DNA of 64,000 bases from Bog-159 sp035499555 (GTDB taxonomy: Bacteria > Acidobacteriota > Terriglobia > Bryobacterales > Bryobacteraceae), in contig DATJYO010000070.1 in the NCBI GenBank assembly GCA_035499555.1, forward strand, positions 1 to 64,000, given 5' to 3'. Both the position numbers and the translations under genes were made by a program. The notes beneath the pieces were generated by a model, which saw nothing but the letters and a program-made list of their open reading frames with translations, ran no database searches and was not told the origin of the DNA. This document shows, piece by piece, positions 50,455 to 59,595 of this stretch. The number at the start of each line of letters is the position of its first letter. Position 1 is the first letter of the stretch.

Positions 50455-50522
50455 GTTCTTCTCCGAACCACATTGTAGCGGGATCTTGTTTCAGCGTTAT
50501 ATAGTAGAAGATCTTTCCCACC

Positions 50523-51836
50523 ATGAACAAATCATCCCAACCATGGCTGGCCGCGCTCTTGTGCGGCGTGCCGGCGATCTGTCTGGCGCAACAGCCGCCG
50601 CTGGCCTTTACCGGCGCGAAGCTGATTCCCATTTCGGGTCCCGAAATCGAGCGCGGCGTGCTGGTGGTGGCGGACGGCAAGATCGTGGCGGCAGGCGCGG
50701 AGGGCTCGACGGAGATTCCGTCCGGCGCGCGGCGGATCGACGTTACGGGCAAGATCATCATGCCGGGACTGGTGGATTCGCACAGTCACATTGGGGAGCC
50801 GGAGGGCGGCGACGGCAGCGCGCCGATCCAGCCGGACGTGCGCGTGCTGGATTCGATCAACGTGCTGGACGCGCGCATCCAGAAGGCCCGCGCGGGCGGG
50901 GTGACGACGGCCAACGTCATGCCGGGCTCGGGCCATCTGCTCAGCGGCCAGACGCTGTACCTGAAGCTGCGCAAGGGCAAGACCATCGAAGACCTGCTGA
51001 TTCACCTGCCGGACGGACGCATCGCGGGCGGCATGAAGATGGCCAACGGGACCAACTCGCGGCGGGCGGCGCCGTTCCCGGGCACGCGCGCCAAGTCCGC
51101 GGCCCTGGATCGCGAGCAGTATGTGAAAGCCGAGGAATACCGGGACAAGATCGCGACCGCCCACGGCGATGCGGAGAAGATGCCGGCGCGCGACCTGAAC
51201 ATGGAGGCGCTGGTGGAGGTGCTGGACGGCAAGCGCACCGTTCAGTTCCATACGCACCGCCACGACGACATCATGACGGTACTGCGGCTGGCGCGGGAGT
51301 TTCATTTTCACGTGGTGCTGCATCACGTGAGCGACGGCTGGATGGTGGCGGACGAAATCGCCAAGGCGAACGTTCCGGTATCGCTGATCGTGATCGACAG
51401 TCCGGGGGGCAAGGAAGAAGCCAAAGATGCGTTGATGATCACGGGCGGGGTGCTGGAGAAGGCCGGCGTGCTGGTGGGATTCCATACGGACGATCCCATC
51501 ACCGACTCGCGCCTGCTGTTGCGCTCCGCGGCACTGGCGGTGCGGGCGGGCATGTCGCGCGACAAAGCGCTGTATGGAGTGACGATGGCCAACGCCAGAA
51601 TCCTGGATCTGGACAGCCGGGTAGGCTCGCTCGACGCGGGGAAGGACGCGGATTTCATCGTCCTTTCCGGCGATCCGTTCAGCGTGTACACGCACGTGCT
51701 GGAAACCTGGATCGAAGGGCGGAAGGTGTTCGACCGCGGCCTTCCGACGGACCGCCTGGAAGCGGTGGGCGGCTACGGCGCGGGGCACGATCAGACGCCC
51801 GGCTGGACCGACGACGACGGGGAGAAGATCCAATGA
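50523..51836 (+). CDS. Secreted amidohydrolase, catalytic member of a tandem pair
   Basis: A 437-residue exported amidohydrolase of the imidazolonepropionase-like group (COG1228 type). The signal peptide (LAALLCGVPAICLAQ) is followed by metal-ligand motifs: His87 and His89 (VDSHSHIG), a THRHD motif at 244-248, His267-268 (VLHHVSDG) and HTDD at 321-324. These would support one or two divalent metals. The substrate is unknown; a peptide or amide is possible. The stop overlaps the start of a paralogue by four bases (ATGA). An A/T-rich divergent region (50455-50522) with TTGTAG and TATATA precedes it. Confidence 0.85.
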   Translation: MNKSSQPWLAALLCGVPAICLAQQPPLAFTGAKLIPISGPEIERGVLVVADGKIVAAGAEGSTEIPSGARRIDVTGKIIMPGLVDSHSHIGEPEGGDGSAPIQPDVRVLDSINVLDARIQKARAGGVTTANVMPGSGHLLSGQTLYLKLRKGKTIEDLLIHLPDGRIAGGMKMANGTNSRRAAPFPGTRAKSAALDREQYVKAEEYRDKIATAHGDAEKMPARDLNMEALVEVLDGKRTVQFHTHRHDDIMTVLRLAREFHFHVVLHHVSDGWMVADEIAKANVPVSLIVIDSPGGKEEAKDALMITGGVLEKAGVLVGFHTDDPITDSRLLLRSAALAVRAGMSRDKALYGVTMANARILDLDSRVGSLDAGKDADFIVLSGDPFSVYTHVLETWIEGRKVFDRGLPTDRLEAVGGYGAGHDQTPGWTDDDGEKIQ

Positions 51837-53062
51837 GCGGGCGACTTCTGGCGGGCGCGCTGGTCTGCGCCTCGGCGCTGGCGCAGAACCTGGCGATCCG
51901 CGGGGGCACGATCTACACCATGGCCGGCGCTCCGGTGACGGATGGAGTGGTGGTGATCACGAACGGGAAGATCGCGGCGGTGGGCGCGGCAGCGTCCGTG
52001 CAGGTTCCGGCGGGCTACCAGGTTCTGACGGCGAAGATCGTGACGCCGGGCCTGGTGGATGCGCACACCACCGTGGGGCTGAGCGGGTATCTGAATGCGC
52101 CGACGGACCAGGACCAACTGGAGACCAGCGCGCCGATGCAACCGGAGTTGCGGGCGGTGGACGCCTACGATTCGCGTGAGCGGCTGATCGAATGGGTGCG
52201 CAGCTTTGGCGTTACGACCATGAACACCGGACATGCGCCCGGCGCCTTGGTATCGGGCCAGTTGATGGTGGTGAAGACGCGCGGCAACACCGTGGAGGAG
52301 GCCACCGTGAAGCCGGTCTCGATGGTGGCGGCGAGCCTGGGCGATCAGGGCCGGGCACGCGGGGAAGGCAAGAGTCCCGGTACGCGCGCCAAGGAGATCG
52401 CCATGCTGCGCGAACAGTTCCTCAAGGCCCAGGATTACCAAAAGAAGCTCGACAAGGCGGCCGCGGAGAAGGACAAAGACAAACCCGCCAAGGCGCCGGA
52501 TCGCGACCTGCGCCTGGAGGTGTTCACCCGCATCCTGAAAGGCGAGTTGCCGCTGCTGGTGACAGCCAATCGGGAGCGGGACATCATGAACGCGCTGCGC
52601 CTGGCGCACGAGTTCCATTTCCACTTGATTCTGGATGGCGCCGCCGAAGCGGACCTGGTGATGGACCAGATCCAGGCGGCGGGCGTGCCGGTGATCGTAC
52701 ACGCGACCATGCAGCGGCAATTGGGCGAAGAGGAAAACGCCAGCTTCGAGACTGCCGCGCACCTGCAGGCAGCCGGCATCCCCTGGGCGCTGCAGAGCGG
52801 TTTTGAGGGCTACGTTCCGAAGACCCGCGTCATTCTGTTCGAAGCCGCGGCGGCGGCGGCCAACGGGCTGACTTTCGATCAGGCGCTGGCGAGCATCACG
52901 ATCGATGCCGCCAGGCTGATCGGCGTGGCGGACCGCGCCGGTTCGCTCGAAAGCGGCAAGGACGGAGATGCGGCCCTGTACGACGGCGATCCGTTCGAGT
53001 ACACGACGCACTGCGTGGGAACCGTGATCGACGGCAAGGTGGAATTCCAGGGCCGGCAGTAA
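51833..53062 (+). CDS. Amidohydrolase-like pseudoenzyme, second of the tandem pair
   Basis: A 409-residue secreted paralogue (signal LLAGALVCASALAQ) that aligns along its length with the upstream amidohydrolase but lacks the metal ligands. HSH becomes HTT (residues 78-80), THRHD becomes ANRER, LHHVSDG becomes LDGAAEA, and HTDD becomes QSGFE. The fold-defining parts (GTIYTMAGAPV, PGLVDAH, FGVTTMNTG, AGSLESGKDGDAALYDGDPF) are kept, and the frame is intact over 1.2 kb, which argues for a selected non-catalytic role, such as a partner or regulatory subunit. A Lys/Ala/Glu-rich insertion (~210-228) is a likely flexible loop. Confidence 0.85.
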   Translation: MSGRLLAGALVCASALAQNLAIRGGTIYTMAGAPVTDGVVVITNGKIAAVGAAASVQVPAGYQVLTAKIVTPGLVDAHTTVGLSGYLNAPTDQDQLETSAPMQPELRAVDAYDSRERLIEWVRSFGVTTMNTGHAPGALVSGQLMVVKTRGNTVEEATVKPVSMVAASLGDQGRARGEGKSPGTRAKEIAMLREQFLKAQDYQKKLDKAAAEKDKDKPAKAPDRDLRLEVFTRILKGELPLLVTANRERDIMNALRLAHEFHFHLILDGAAEADLVMDQIQAAGVPVIVHATMQRQLGEEENASFETAAHLQAAGIPWALQSGFEGYVPKTRVILFEAAAAAANGLTFDQALASITIDAARLIGVADRAGSLESGKDGDAALYDGDPFEYTTHCVGTVIDGKVEFQGRQ

Positions 53063-53136
53063 AACAGATCTCGCGGGCCGATTCTCCGCGTTTGATTGTA
53101 CTATAGGGGTTCCAAACGGCCCCAACGGAGAAACGA

Positions 53137-56019
53137 ATGCCACGCTCCACACGTAAGGCGCTCCTCATCGGTTTTTCAGTTCTTGCCCTGCTGTCCGCTT
53201 GCATCGGATTCGGCCAGCAGGGAAGCCCCGCGGGGGGCCTCACGCCGGCATACCGCGATGCCAAGCGGACCATCGACGAGCGCGTGGCGGACCTGCTCTC
53301 CCGCATGACGCTGGAGGAGAAGGTGGCCGAAATCTGCGGCGGCGACGATCCGCACATCGCCTTGCTCGATACCACCGGCACATATCGCCCCGACCAGGCC
53401 AACCTGGCGTTACAGGGGCTCTACGACGACAATTCGCAGTTTACGCCGCGGCAGGCCGCCATTCTGCGCAACGCCGTGCAGCGCTACCGCCGCGAAAAGA
53501 CGCCGCTGGGCATTCCCTGGCTGTTCATGAGCGAAGCGCTGCACGGCTTCATGGCCAACGGCAGCACCAGTTTTCCGCAAGCCCTGGCGCTGGCCAGCAC
53601 CTGGGATCCGGCGCTGGTACGGCGCGTATTTGCAGCCGCCGGCGACGAGGCGCGCTCCGCCGGCGTCGACCAGGTTTTTACGCCGGTGCTGGATATCGCC
53701 CGAGATCCGCGCTGGGGCCGCACCGAAGAGACGTACGGCGAAGATCCGTACCTGGCGTCGCGCATCGGCGTGGCGGCCGTCACCGGGCTCCAGGGCGACG
53801 AATTCCATATCAACAACCATCACGTGATGGCCACCGCCAAGCACTTCGCCGTGCACGGCCAGCCGGAGGGCGGCACCAACACGGCCCCCGGCAATTACTC
53901 CGAGCGGATCATCCGCGAGAACTTCCTGGTGCCGTTCCAGGCCGCCGTGGAGGAGGCGCACGTGGGTAGCGTGATGGCGTCCTACAACGAGATCGACGGC
54001 ATTCCGGCGCATGTCAATCACTGGCTGCTGGATATGGTTCTGCGGCAGGAGTGGGGCTTCCGGGGCTTGCTCACGTCCGATGGGGACGGCCTGCAGATGC
54101 TGGTGCAGACGCACCACGTGGCCGCCAATATGGCCGAGGCCGCGCGCCTGGCGCTGGCGGCGGGCATCGACTTCGACCTCTCCGATGGCTCGGTTTACCG
54201 CACCCTGACCGATCAGGCCGGCGAAGGCCAGGTGGCGGAGAGCGAGGTGGACCGGGCCGCCGGACGCGTGCTGGCGGCCAAGTTCCGGCTCGGCCTGTTC
54301 GACGATCCGTATGTCGATCCGGATTACACCGAGAAGATTACCAGCGGCCCCGAGCATCGCGAACTGGCGGAGAAAGCTGCGGAGAAGGCCATCGGGCTGC
54401 TCAAAAACGACAAAAACCTGCTGCCGCTGGATCCCGGCAAGCTCAAGACCATCGCGGTGATCGGCCCCAACGCCGCGGACGTGCACCTGGGCGGCTACAG
54501 TCGAGAACCCGGCCATGGCGTCAGCATTCTGGACGGCATTCGCGCGCGGGCCGGCTCGGCTAAGGTAATTTACGCCGAGGGCTGCCAGATCACGACCGCC
54601 AGGCAGGGCTGGCGCGGATGGTACGAGAACGACGTCAAGCTGGCCGATCCGAAGGCACAGGCTGCCGCTATCGCCGCCGCCGTGGAAGCGGCGCGCAAGG
54701 CCGATGTGACGATTCTGGCGGTCGGCGAAAACGAAAGCACCAATCGCGAAGCGTGGTCGGAAAATCATCTGGGCGATCGCGATTCGCTGGACCTGCTGGG
54801 CGCGCAGAACGACCTGGTCAAGGCGGTGGTGGAGACCGGCACGCCCACGGTGGTGTTCCTGATCAACGGCCGGCCGCTCTCCATCAATTACATCGCCGAG
54901 CATGTGCCGGCGATCCTGGAAGGCTGGTATCTGGGACAGGAAGGCGGAACCGCGGCGGCGCGGGTCTTGTTCGGCGATGTGAATCCCGGCGGGAAACTGC
55001 CCATCACGTTTCCACACTCGGTGGGCGATCTGCCCGATTTCTACAACCACAAGCCCTCGGCGAACCGGACGTATGCCTTCAGCACGCGCAAGCCGCTCTA
55101 CCCGTTTGGCTACGGCCTGAGCTACACGACGTTCAAGTTCGACAACCTGCGCCTGGAACCGGCCAAGATCGAGACTGGCGGCGCCAGCAAGGCGCGGGTG
55201 GACGTCACCAACAGCGGCTCACGCGCCGGCGACGAAGTGGTCCAGCTCTACCTGCACGAGCGGGTGTCATCGGTCACGCAGCCGGTCATGCAGTTGAAGG
55301 GCTTCGAGCGCATCACGCTGCAGCCGGGCGAAAAGCGTACGGTGGAATTCACCATCACTCCCGATATGCTGTCGATGCTGAACGCCGATATGCATCGCGT
55401 GGTCGAGCCGGGCATCTTCGACGTGATGGTGGGGCCGAACTCGGCGGATACCAAAAAGGCGGCGCTCAAGGTGACGGATCTGAACGGGCAGGCCGGGACA
55501 CCCCCGGCGCCCAAGCCAAAGGGATCGGAATCGGGCGTAGTCAGCACGTTCGACGATTTGAAGGTGAGCGCGCATTTCGGCGCCTGGGCCGTGCTGACCG
55601 ACTCGGTGATGGGCGGCAAATCGACGGCCGCCATGGAGGCGGTGGCGGGCGGCGCGAACGGCTCCAAGGGCGCCTTGCGAGTGGCCGGGGAGAACGTCAA
55701 GGGCGCCGGGTTCATGTTCGCCGGAGTGTTCTACTCTCCCGGTTCGGGGATGATGCAGCCCGCGGATCTTTCCGACAAGAAGAGCATCAGCTTCTGGGCC
55801 AAGGGCGACGGCAAGACCTGCCGCCTCCTGGTGTTCACCGAAACCCAGGGACAGAACCCGACGTTCCGCAGTTTCGTGGCGGCTCCGGAGTGGAAACAGT
55901 ATGTATTTCCGTTCGCCAGCCTGGGCACCGACGGCCACGACCTTTCCGGCCTCGGGTTCCTCGGCCCCGCCGGCACAGGGAAGTTCGAGTTCTATATCGA
56001 CGAGGTGGAGATCAAGTAG
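53137..56019 (+). CDS. Secreted GH3 beta-glycosidase with C-terminal CIA30-like domain
   Basis: A 960-residue exported exo-glycosidase. The N-terminus (LLIGFSVLALLSAC) ends in a lipobox-like LSAC, so it may be a lipoprotein. The GH3 barrel (~50-400) holds the nucleophile Asp315 in LLTSDGDGL and the substrate motif DPRWGRTEETYGEDPYL; the second GH3 domain (~420-660) contains GENESTNREAWSENHLGDR and FGYGLSYTTF. A fibronectin-like domain (~670-790) and, after a Pro-rich linker, a CIA30/CBM11-like beta-sandwich (~805-960; FYIDEVEIK at the end) complete it. It fits beta-glucosidase or xylosidase activity. RBS GGAG precedes ATG 53137. Confidence 0.93.
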   Translation: MPRSTRKALLIGFSVLALLSACIGFGQQGSPAGGLTPAYRDAKRTIDERVADLLSRMTLEEKVAEICGGDDPHIALLDTTGTYRPDQANLALQGLYDDNSQFTPRQAAILRNAVQRYRREKTPLGIPWLFMSEALHGFMANGSTSFPQALALASTWDPALVRRVFAAAGDEARSAGVDQVFTPVLDIARDPRWGRTEETYGEDPYLASRIGVAAVTGLQGDEFHINNHHVMATAKHFAVHGQPEGGTNTAPGNYSERIIRENFLVPFQAAVEEAHVGSVMASYNEIDGIPAHVNHWLLDMVLRQEWGFRGLLTSDGDGLQMLVQTHHVAANMAEAARLALAAGIDFDLSDGSVYRTLTDQAGEGQVAESEVDRAAGRVLAAKFRLGLFDDPYVDPDYTEKITSGPEHRELAEKAAEKAIGLLKNDKNLLPLDPGKLKTIAVIGPNAADVHLGGYSREPGHGVSILDGIRARAGSAKVIYAEGCQITTARQGWRGWYENDVKLADPKAQAAAIAAAVEAARKADVTILAVGENESTNREAWSENHLGDRDSLDLLGAQNDLVKAVVETGTPTVVFLINGRPLSINYIAEHVPAILEGWYLGQEGGTAAARVLFGDVNPGGKLPITFPHSVGDLPDFYNHKPSANRTYAFSTRKPLYPFGYGLSYTTFKFDNLRLEPAKIETGGASKARVDVTNSGSRAGDEVVQLYLHERVSSVTQPVMQLKGFERITLQPGEKRTVEFTITPDMLSMLNADMHRVVEPGIFDVMVGPNSADTKKAALKVTDLNGQAGTPPAPKPKGSESGVVSTFDDLKVSAHFGAWAVLTDSVMGGKSTAAMEAVAGGANGSKGALRVAGENVKGAGFMFAGVFYSPGSGMMQPADLSDKKSISFWAKGDGKTCRLLVFTETQGQNPTFRSFVAAPEWKQYVFPFASLGTDGHDLSGLGFLGPAGTGKFEFYIDEVEIK

Positions 56020-56024
56020 ACCGG

Positions 56025-57362
56025 CTAGACCGCGTCGGATATGCTGGCGAAATTGAAGTCGGTGGCCAGAATCGCGGGAGCCATGGACGACCCCGATTCC
56101 GCTCCCTGCGTGGGCACCGGCCGGGACAGCATTTTGGCATTCTGCATCACGCGCACCGGGCTCTCGTTCCAACGGAAATTCATCACCGGCGCGGTCACCT
56201 GACCTTTTTCCACCAGGAACACGCCGTCGCGCGTGAGGCCGGTGACTTGCATCGTTTGCGGCTGCAGCAGCCTGATGTACCACAGGCGGGTCACCAGCAG
56301 GGCTTTGTCGGCGGCCTTCACCAGGTCATCGAGCGAATGATCCTGACCGTCCAGGACCAGGTTGCCCGGATACGGCGTGGCCCTTTTACCGGCCTTCTGC
56401 GCCCAGAAGCGGTCGTAGAACAGGTTTTTCACGACGCCGTTTTCGATCCAGGCGATCTTCTCGTTGGGAAGCAGTCCTCCGCTCCAGGGCGATGCCGACA
56501 GCTTGGGATTGAACGGATCGTTGCGCAGAGTGATGTACTCCGGAAACAGCTTCTCGCCGAGCAGGGTCTGGCCGGGTTTGTCGGCTTTCTTGCTGAGGAA
56601 CGATTGGCCCTGCTCGGCGCCGCGGGCGCCGAACCCGTAGGCCAGGTAGCCGATCAGGTCGCTGACCGCGGCCGGCTCCAGAATCACGGTGTATTTGCCT
56701 GGCTCCAGGCGCCGTTTGCCGTCGCCTTTCACACATTTTTCGACGGCAATGCGGGCGGCCTCCTCGCCGTTCAGATCTTTGATGGATGTGGAGATCTGGG
56801 TGGCCCATCCGGAGCTGGTGCCGCCGGCGTTGCGCATGGTGTTGGTGAGGTTCGAATCCGTGTAGCGATGGAAGCCGAACAGTCCGGATTTGTTGGCGAC
56901 CGCCACCCAATTGGCGGAGCGCTGCACGAATCCCGCGGCGGTGAGCCGGCTGGCGCGCGCGGCATCGATGACGGCCTTCACGTGGCCGATCAGGGCATCG
57001 CCGCGGGCTTCATCGGTGGCTTTGTCGAAATTGGCCAGCTCCGGATATTTCTGCGGACCCAGCGGCGGCATGTACTCGGGATCGGGCTGCGAGACGCGCG
57101 CCAGCCGCTCGGCCAGCGCTACTCCGTTGCGCAACGCCTCGTCACTCCATTCGCTGACGTTGGCGCTGCCGGAGCGATGATCTTCGGTAGTGGATTCGAT
57201 TCCCACCGATTGATCCAGGCTGTAGCCGGAAGTGGTGATGCCGTTGTTGGCGAATCGGATGAAGACGTTTTCCGACGCATTGATATACACGCTGCAGCCG
57301 GGCAGCCTGGCATAGCTCAGCACCTTGCCGGCAAGGTTTTTGGCATCCTGTGGGGTCAGCAT
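56025..57362 (-). CDS. TldE/PmbA-like subunit
   Basis: A 445-residue member of the TldD/PmbA family without the HExxxH zinc motif, i.e. the TldE (PmbA) role, partner of the TldD directly upstream (13-base gap). N-terminal YARLPGCSVYINASENVFIRF and C-terminal DLVKAADKALLVTRLWYIRLLQ, LTRDGVFLVEKGQ are family features. TldD/TldE heterodimers digest unfolded peptides. It has no signal peptide, whereas TldD carries a Tat signal, so if they work together TldE would need to be co-exported or the complex stay in the cytoplasm. Confidence 0.88.
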   Translation of the reverse strand: MLTPQDAKNLAGKVLSYARLPGCSVYINASENVFIRFANNGITTSGYSLDQSVGIESTTEDHRSGSANVSEWSDEALRNGVALAERLARVSQPDPEYMPPLGPQKYPELANFDKATDEARGDALIGHVKAVIDAARASRLTAAGFVQRSANWVAVANKSGLFGFHRYTDSNLTNTMRNAGGTSSGWATQISTSIKDLNGEEAARIAVEKCVKGDGKRRLEPGKYTVILEPAAVSDLIGYLAYGFGARGAEQGQSFLSKKADKPGQTLLGEKLFPEYITLRNDPFNPKLSASPWSGGLLPNEKIAWIENGVVKNLFYDRFWAQKAGKRATPYPGNLVLDGQDHSLDDLVKAADKALLVTRLWYIRLLQPQTMQVTGLTRDGVFLVEKGQVTAPVMNFRWNESPVRVMQNAKMLSRPVPTQGAESGSSMAPAILATDFNFASISDAV

Positions 57363-57375
57363 GATCGCAAGCTCC

Positions 57376-58977
57376 TCAATCGGTCAACAGCACGTTGATC
57401 TGCCGGAATCGCGCCGGCGCGCATCCATGGCTCATGGCGTTGATCTGGGCGGGCTCGCCTTTGCCGTCGTTGAACAGGCCGTACTGCTGCCAGTAGGCAC
57501 GGCCGCAGATGGCGTCGCAGGCCTGCCAGAAGTCCGGCGTGCGTGACTGGTAGGCGACGCGCGAGATCATGCCGCGCTTCTTACCCCCCTTGATTTCCCA
57601 GAAGGCGTCGCCGCCGAACTGGAAGTTGTAGCGCTGCTGATCGATGGAGTAGCTGCCGGTACCTTCGATCAGCACGCCGTCATCCACGCCCGAGATCAGA
57701 TCGTCCGGGGTGGTGTCTCCGTCGGAATGGTTGAGCCAGACGTTGGGCATGCGCTGGAACGGGACGCTGCCCCAGGAGTCGGCGTAGCAGCAGCCGCGCG
57801 ATTCGGTCTCCCCGATCAGGTGGGCCTGGTCGCGGATGGTCTGGTAGTGCTTGAAGATCCCTTTTTCGATGATCGGGAAGCGGACGGTCTTTACGCCGTC
57901 GTCGTCGTACTTGACGGTGGAGAGGCCGAATTCGGTAATGCGATCGCCGAAGATAGTCACGACGTCGCTCCCCACGCGGAACTTGCCCATCTTCTCGGTG
58001 GTGAGGAAGCTGGTGCCCGCATAGTTGGCTTCGTAACCCAGCGCGCGATCGAGCTCGGTCGAATGCCCGATGGACTCGTGGATCGTCAGGCAGAGATGGC
58101 TGGGCAGCAGCACCAGGTCCTTTTTGCCCGGCGTTACGGGCGGGGCGGACAGATGCTCCACGACCTCGTCGGCGATGCGGCGGGCGTTCTCCCCGAGGTT
58201 GCTCATCACCACGTGTTCCCAGCCGCGCGCCAGGGGCGCAACCTGGTACGACCGGTCGCGCGAAATGCCCTGCTTGGAGTCGACGGCATTGGCGTTCAGG
58301 AAGGGGTTCGACTGGATGATGAACTGCTGGATCGAAGAACCTTCCGTCGAAGCGAAGTATTTGTCCTCGCAGTGGAAGAAGAGTCCGCCGAACGAGCTGA
58401 ATACCTTTGGATTGCTCTTTACCGTGCGCGTAGCGTTGTGCAGCAGCTCCAGCTTTTCGTCCACGGCGACCTCGAACGGATTCTTTTCAAAGGGCGACGT
58501 CCAGCGGTCGGTGTAGCCTTTGGTCGGCGCGAGTTCGACCGGCGCGGCTTGCAGAATCGCATTGGCTTTAGCGACGGTAACCGCTTCGCGCGCGATGCGG
58601 GCGATCTCGGCCTCGGTCACGTTGGGCGAGGCGGCGAATCCCCACTGGCCCTTGGCGATGACCCGGACGCCGAAGCCGAAGGTGGTGCCGTCGTTCACGT
58701 AGGGCACCTCGTCGGTCTTGGTGCCGCCGCGCTCCGGCGAGAGCCGATAGCCGGTGAACTGGTTGCGGTAGCGGTTGATGCGAATGTCGCAGTAAGTCGC
58801 GCCTTGCTTCTTAGCCTCGGCCAGGGCGATGGCGGCGAGTTTTTCGAGCGCCGGACTCGGCTGGGTGGAAGCGGCGTCCGGCTCGCCGAAGAGCTTGTTG
58901 GCGAACAGCAGCGATGCCGCGGTGGTGGCGGCCTGGCCCAGAAACGCGCGGCGATGGATCTGGCTGGGAGGGATCAT
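57376..58977 (-). CDS. TldD-like zinc metallopeptidase with Tat signal
   Basis: A 533-residue metallopeptidase of the TldD family. The zinc motif HESIGH is near residues 299-304 (TIHESIGHSTELDRALG), with a Gly/Cys-containing CYADSWGSVP motif downstream. The N-terminus has a twin-arginine signal (IHRRAFLGQAATTAASLLFA), not present in E. coli TldD. A ribosome site GGAG lies 6-8 bases before ATG 58977. It is 30 bases downstream of the gluconate-dehydrogenase small subunit and could be part of the same transcript. Substrate unknown. Confidence 0.9.
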   Translation of the reverse strand: MIPPSQIHRRAFLGQAATTAASLLFANKLFGEPDAASTQPSPALEKLAAIALAEAKKQGATYCDIRINRYRNQFTGYRLSPERGGTKTDEVPYVNDGTTFGFGVRVIAKGQWGFAASPNVTEAEIARIAREAVTVAKANAILQAAPVELAPTKGYTDRWTSPFEKNPFEVAVDEKLELLHNATRTVKSNPKVFSSFGGLFFHCEDKYFASTEGSSIQQFIIQSNPFLNANAVDSKQGISRDRSYQVAPLARGWEHVVMSNLGENARRIADEVVEHLSAPPVTPGKKDLVLLPSHLCLTIHESIGHSTELDRALGYEANYAGTSFLTTEKMGKFRVGSDVVTIFGDRITEFGLSTVKYDDDGVKTVRFPIIEKGIFKHYQTIRDQAHLIGETESRGCCYADSWGSVPFQRMPNVWLNHSDGDTTPDDLISGVDDGVLIEGTGSYSIDQQRYNFQFGGDAFWEIKGGKKRGMISRVAYQSRTPDFWQACDAICGRAYWQQYGLFNDGKGEPAQINAMSHGCAPARFRQINVLLTD

Positions 58978-59007
58978 ATGTCTCCATTACACTACCAGAC
59001 TTAGACG

Positions 59008-59595
59008 TCAGCGATCGCAGCCTGGTGAGGTGCTGTAGAAAGAATTTCCCTTGTAATCCAGCTCTTTGAGACCCGCCCGCGAGGTATAGAAGCCCTCGAT
59101 GACGCGATGCTTGAGCCAGCGGATAAAGGGATCCTCCGGCAGGATTTCCCCAGCCACGCGGGCGAGTCCTTCGCGGCAGAGTTTCTGCGGATCGGCGGTC
59201 TCCAATTCGCGGACCGCTTCTTCGCCGTAAAAAGCCTGGGCCAGCGCGCGGTGGTCCGGCGAGAGCGACCGCGCCGCCTCCCGCACGGCAGCCGCGTCGT
59301 GCACGATCAGGTCGATCCACGCCGCGATCTCCGGCACGGGCGGCGTACCGGGGTCTTCGCCCAGCATCCTGCCGACCAGATCCGCCAGTTGCCGATACTC
59401 CGCCGCGGTGAAAAACAGCGGCGGGCCGGGCGCTACGGCGGCCGCGGCATCCTTCAATACGTGCGCCAGGTGATCGATGGAAGGCTGATACAATCCCGGC
59501 GGCAGCGGCGGCTGGGCGGCGTCGATGCCGGACAGCGCCACGCCGCTGCCAACTCCCAGCAGCCACCAGCGCCGCGTGATCTCGTCGGGCTCCAT
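59008..59595 (-). CDS. Gluconate 2-dehydrogenase subunit 3-like protein with Tat signal
   Basis: A 195-residue small subunit of GMC-type membrane dehydrogenases (gluconate 2-dehydrogenase subunit 3 family). The twin-arginine signal is MEPDEITRRWWLLGVGSGVA, followed by the conserved FFTAAEYRQLADLVGRMLGE and a terminal FYTSRAGLKELDYKGN. It is the usual carrier of a signal-less flavoprotein through Tat. The ATG overlaps the GMC stop (ATGA), so the two are coupled. No cytochrome c subunit gene follows. Confidence 0.88.
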   Translation of the reverse strand: MEPDEITRRWWLLGVGSGVALSGIDAAQPPLPPGLYQPSIDHLAHVLKDAAAAVAPGPPLFFTAAEYRQLADLVGRMLGEDPGTPPVPEIAAWIDLIVHDAAAVREAARSLSPDHRALAQAFYGEEAVRELETADPQKLCREGLARVAGEILPEDPFIRWLKHRVIEGFYTSRAGLKELDYKGNSFYSTSPGCDR

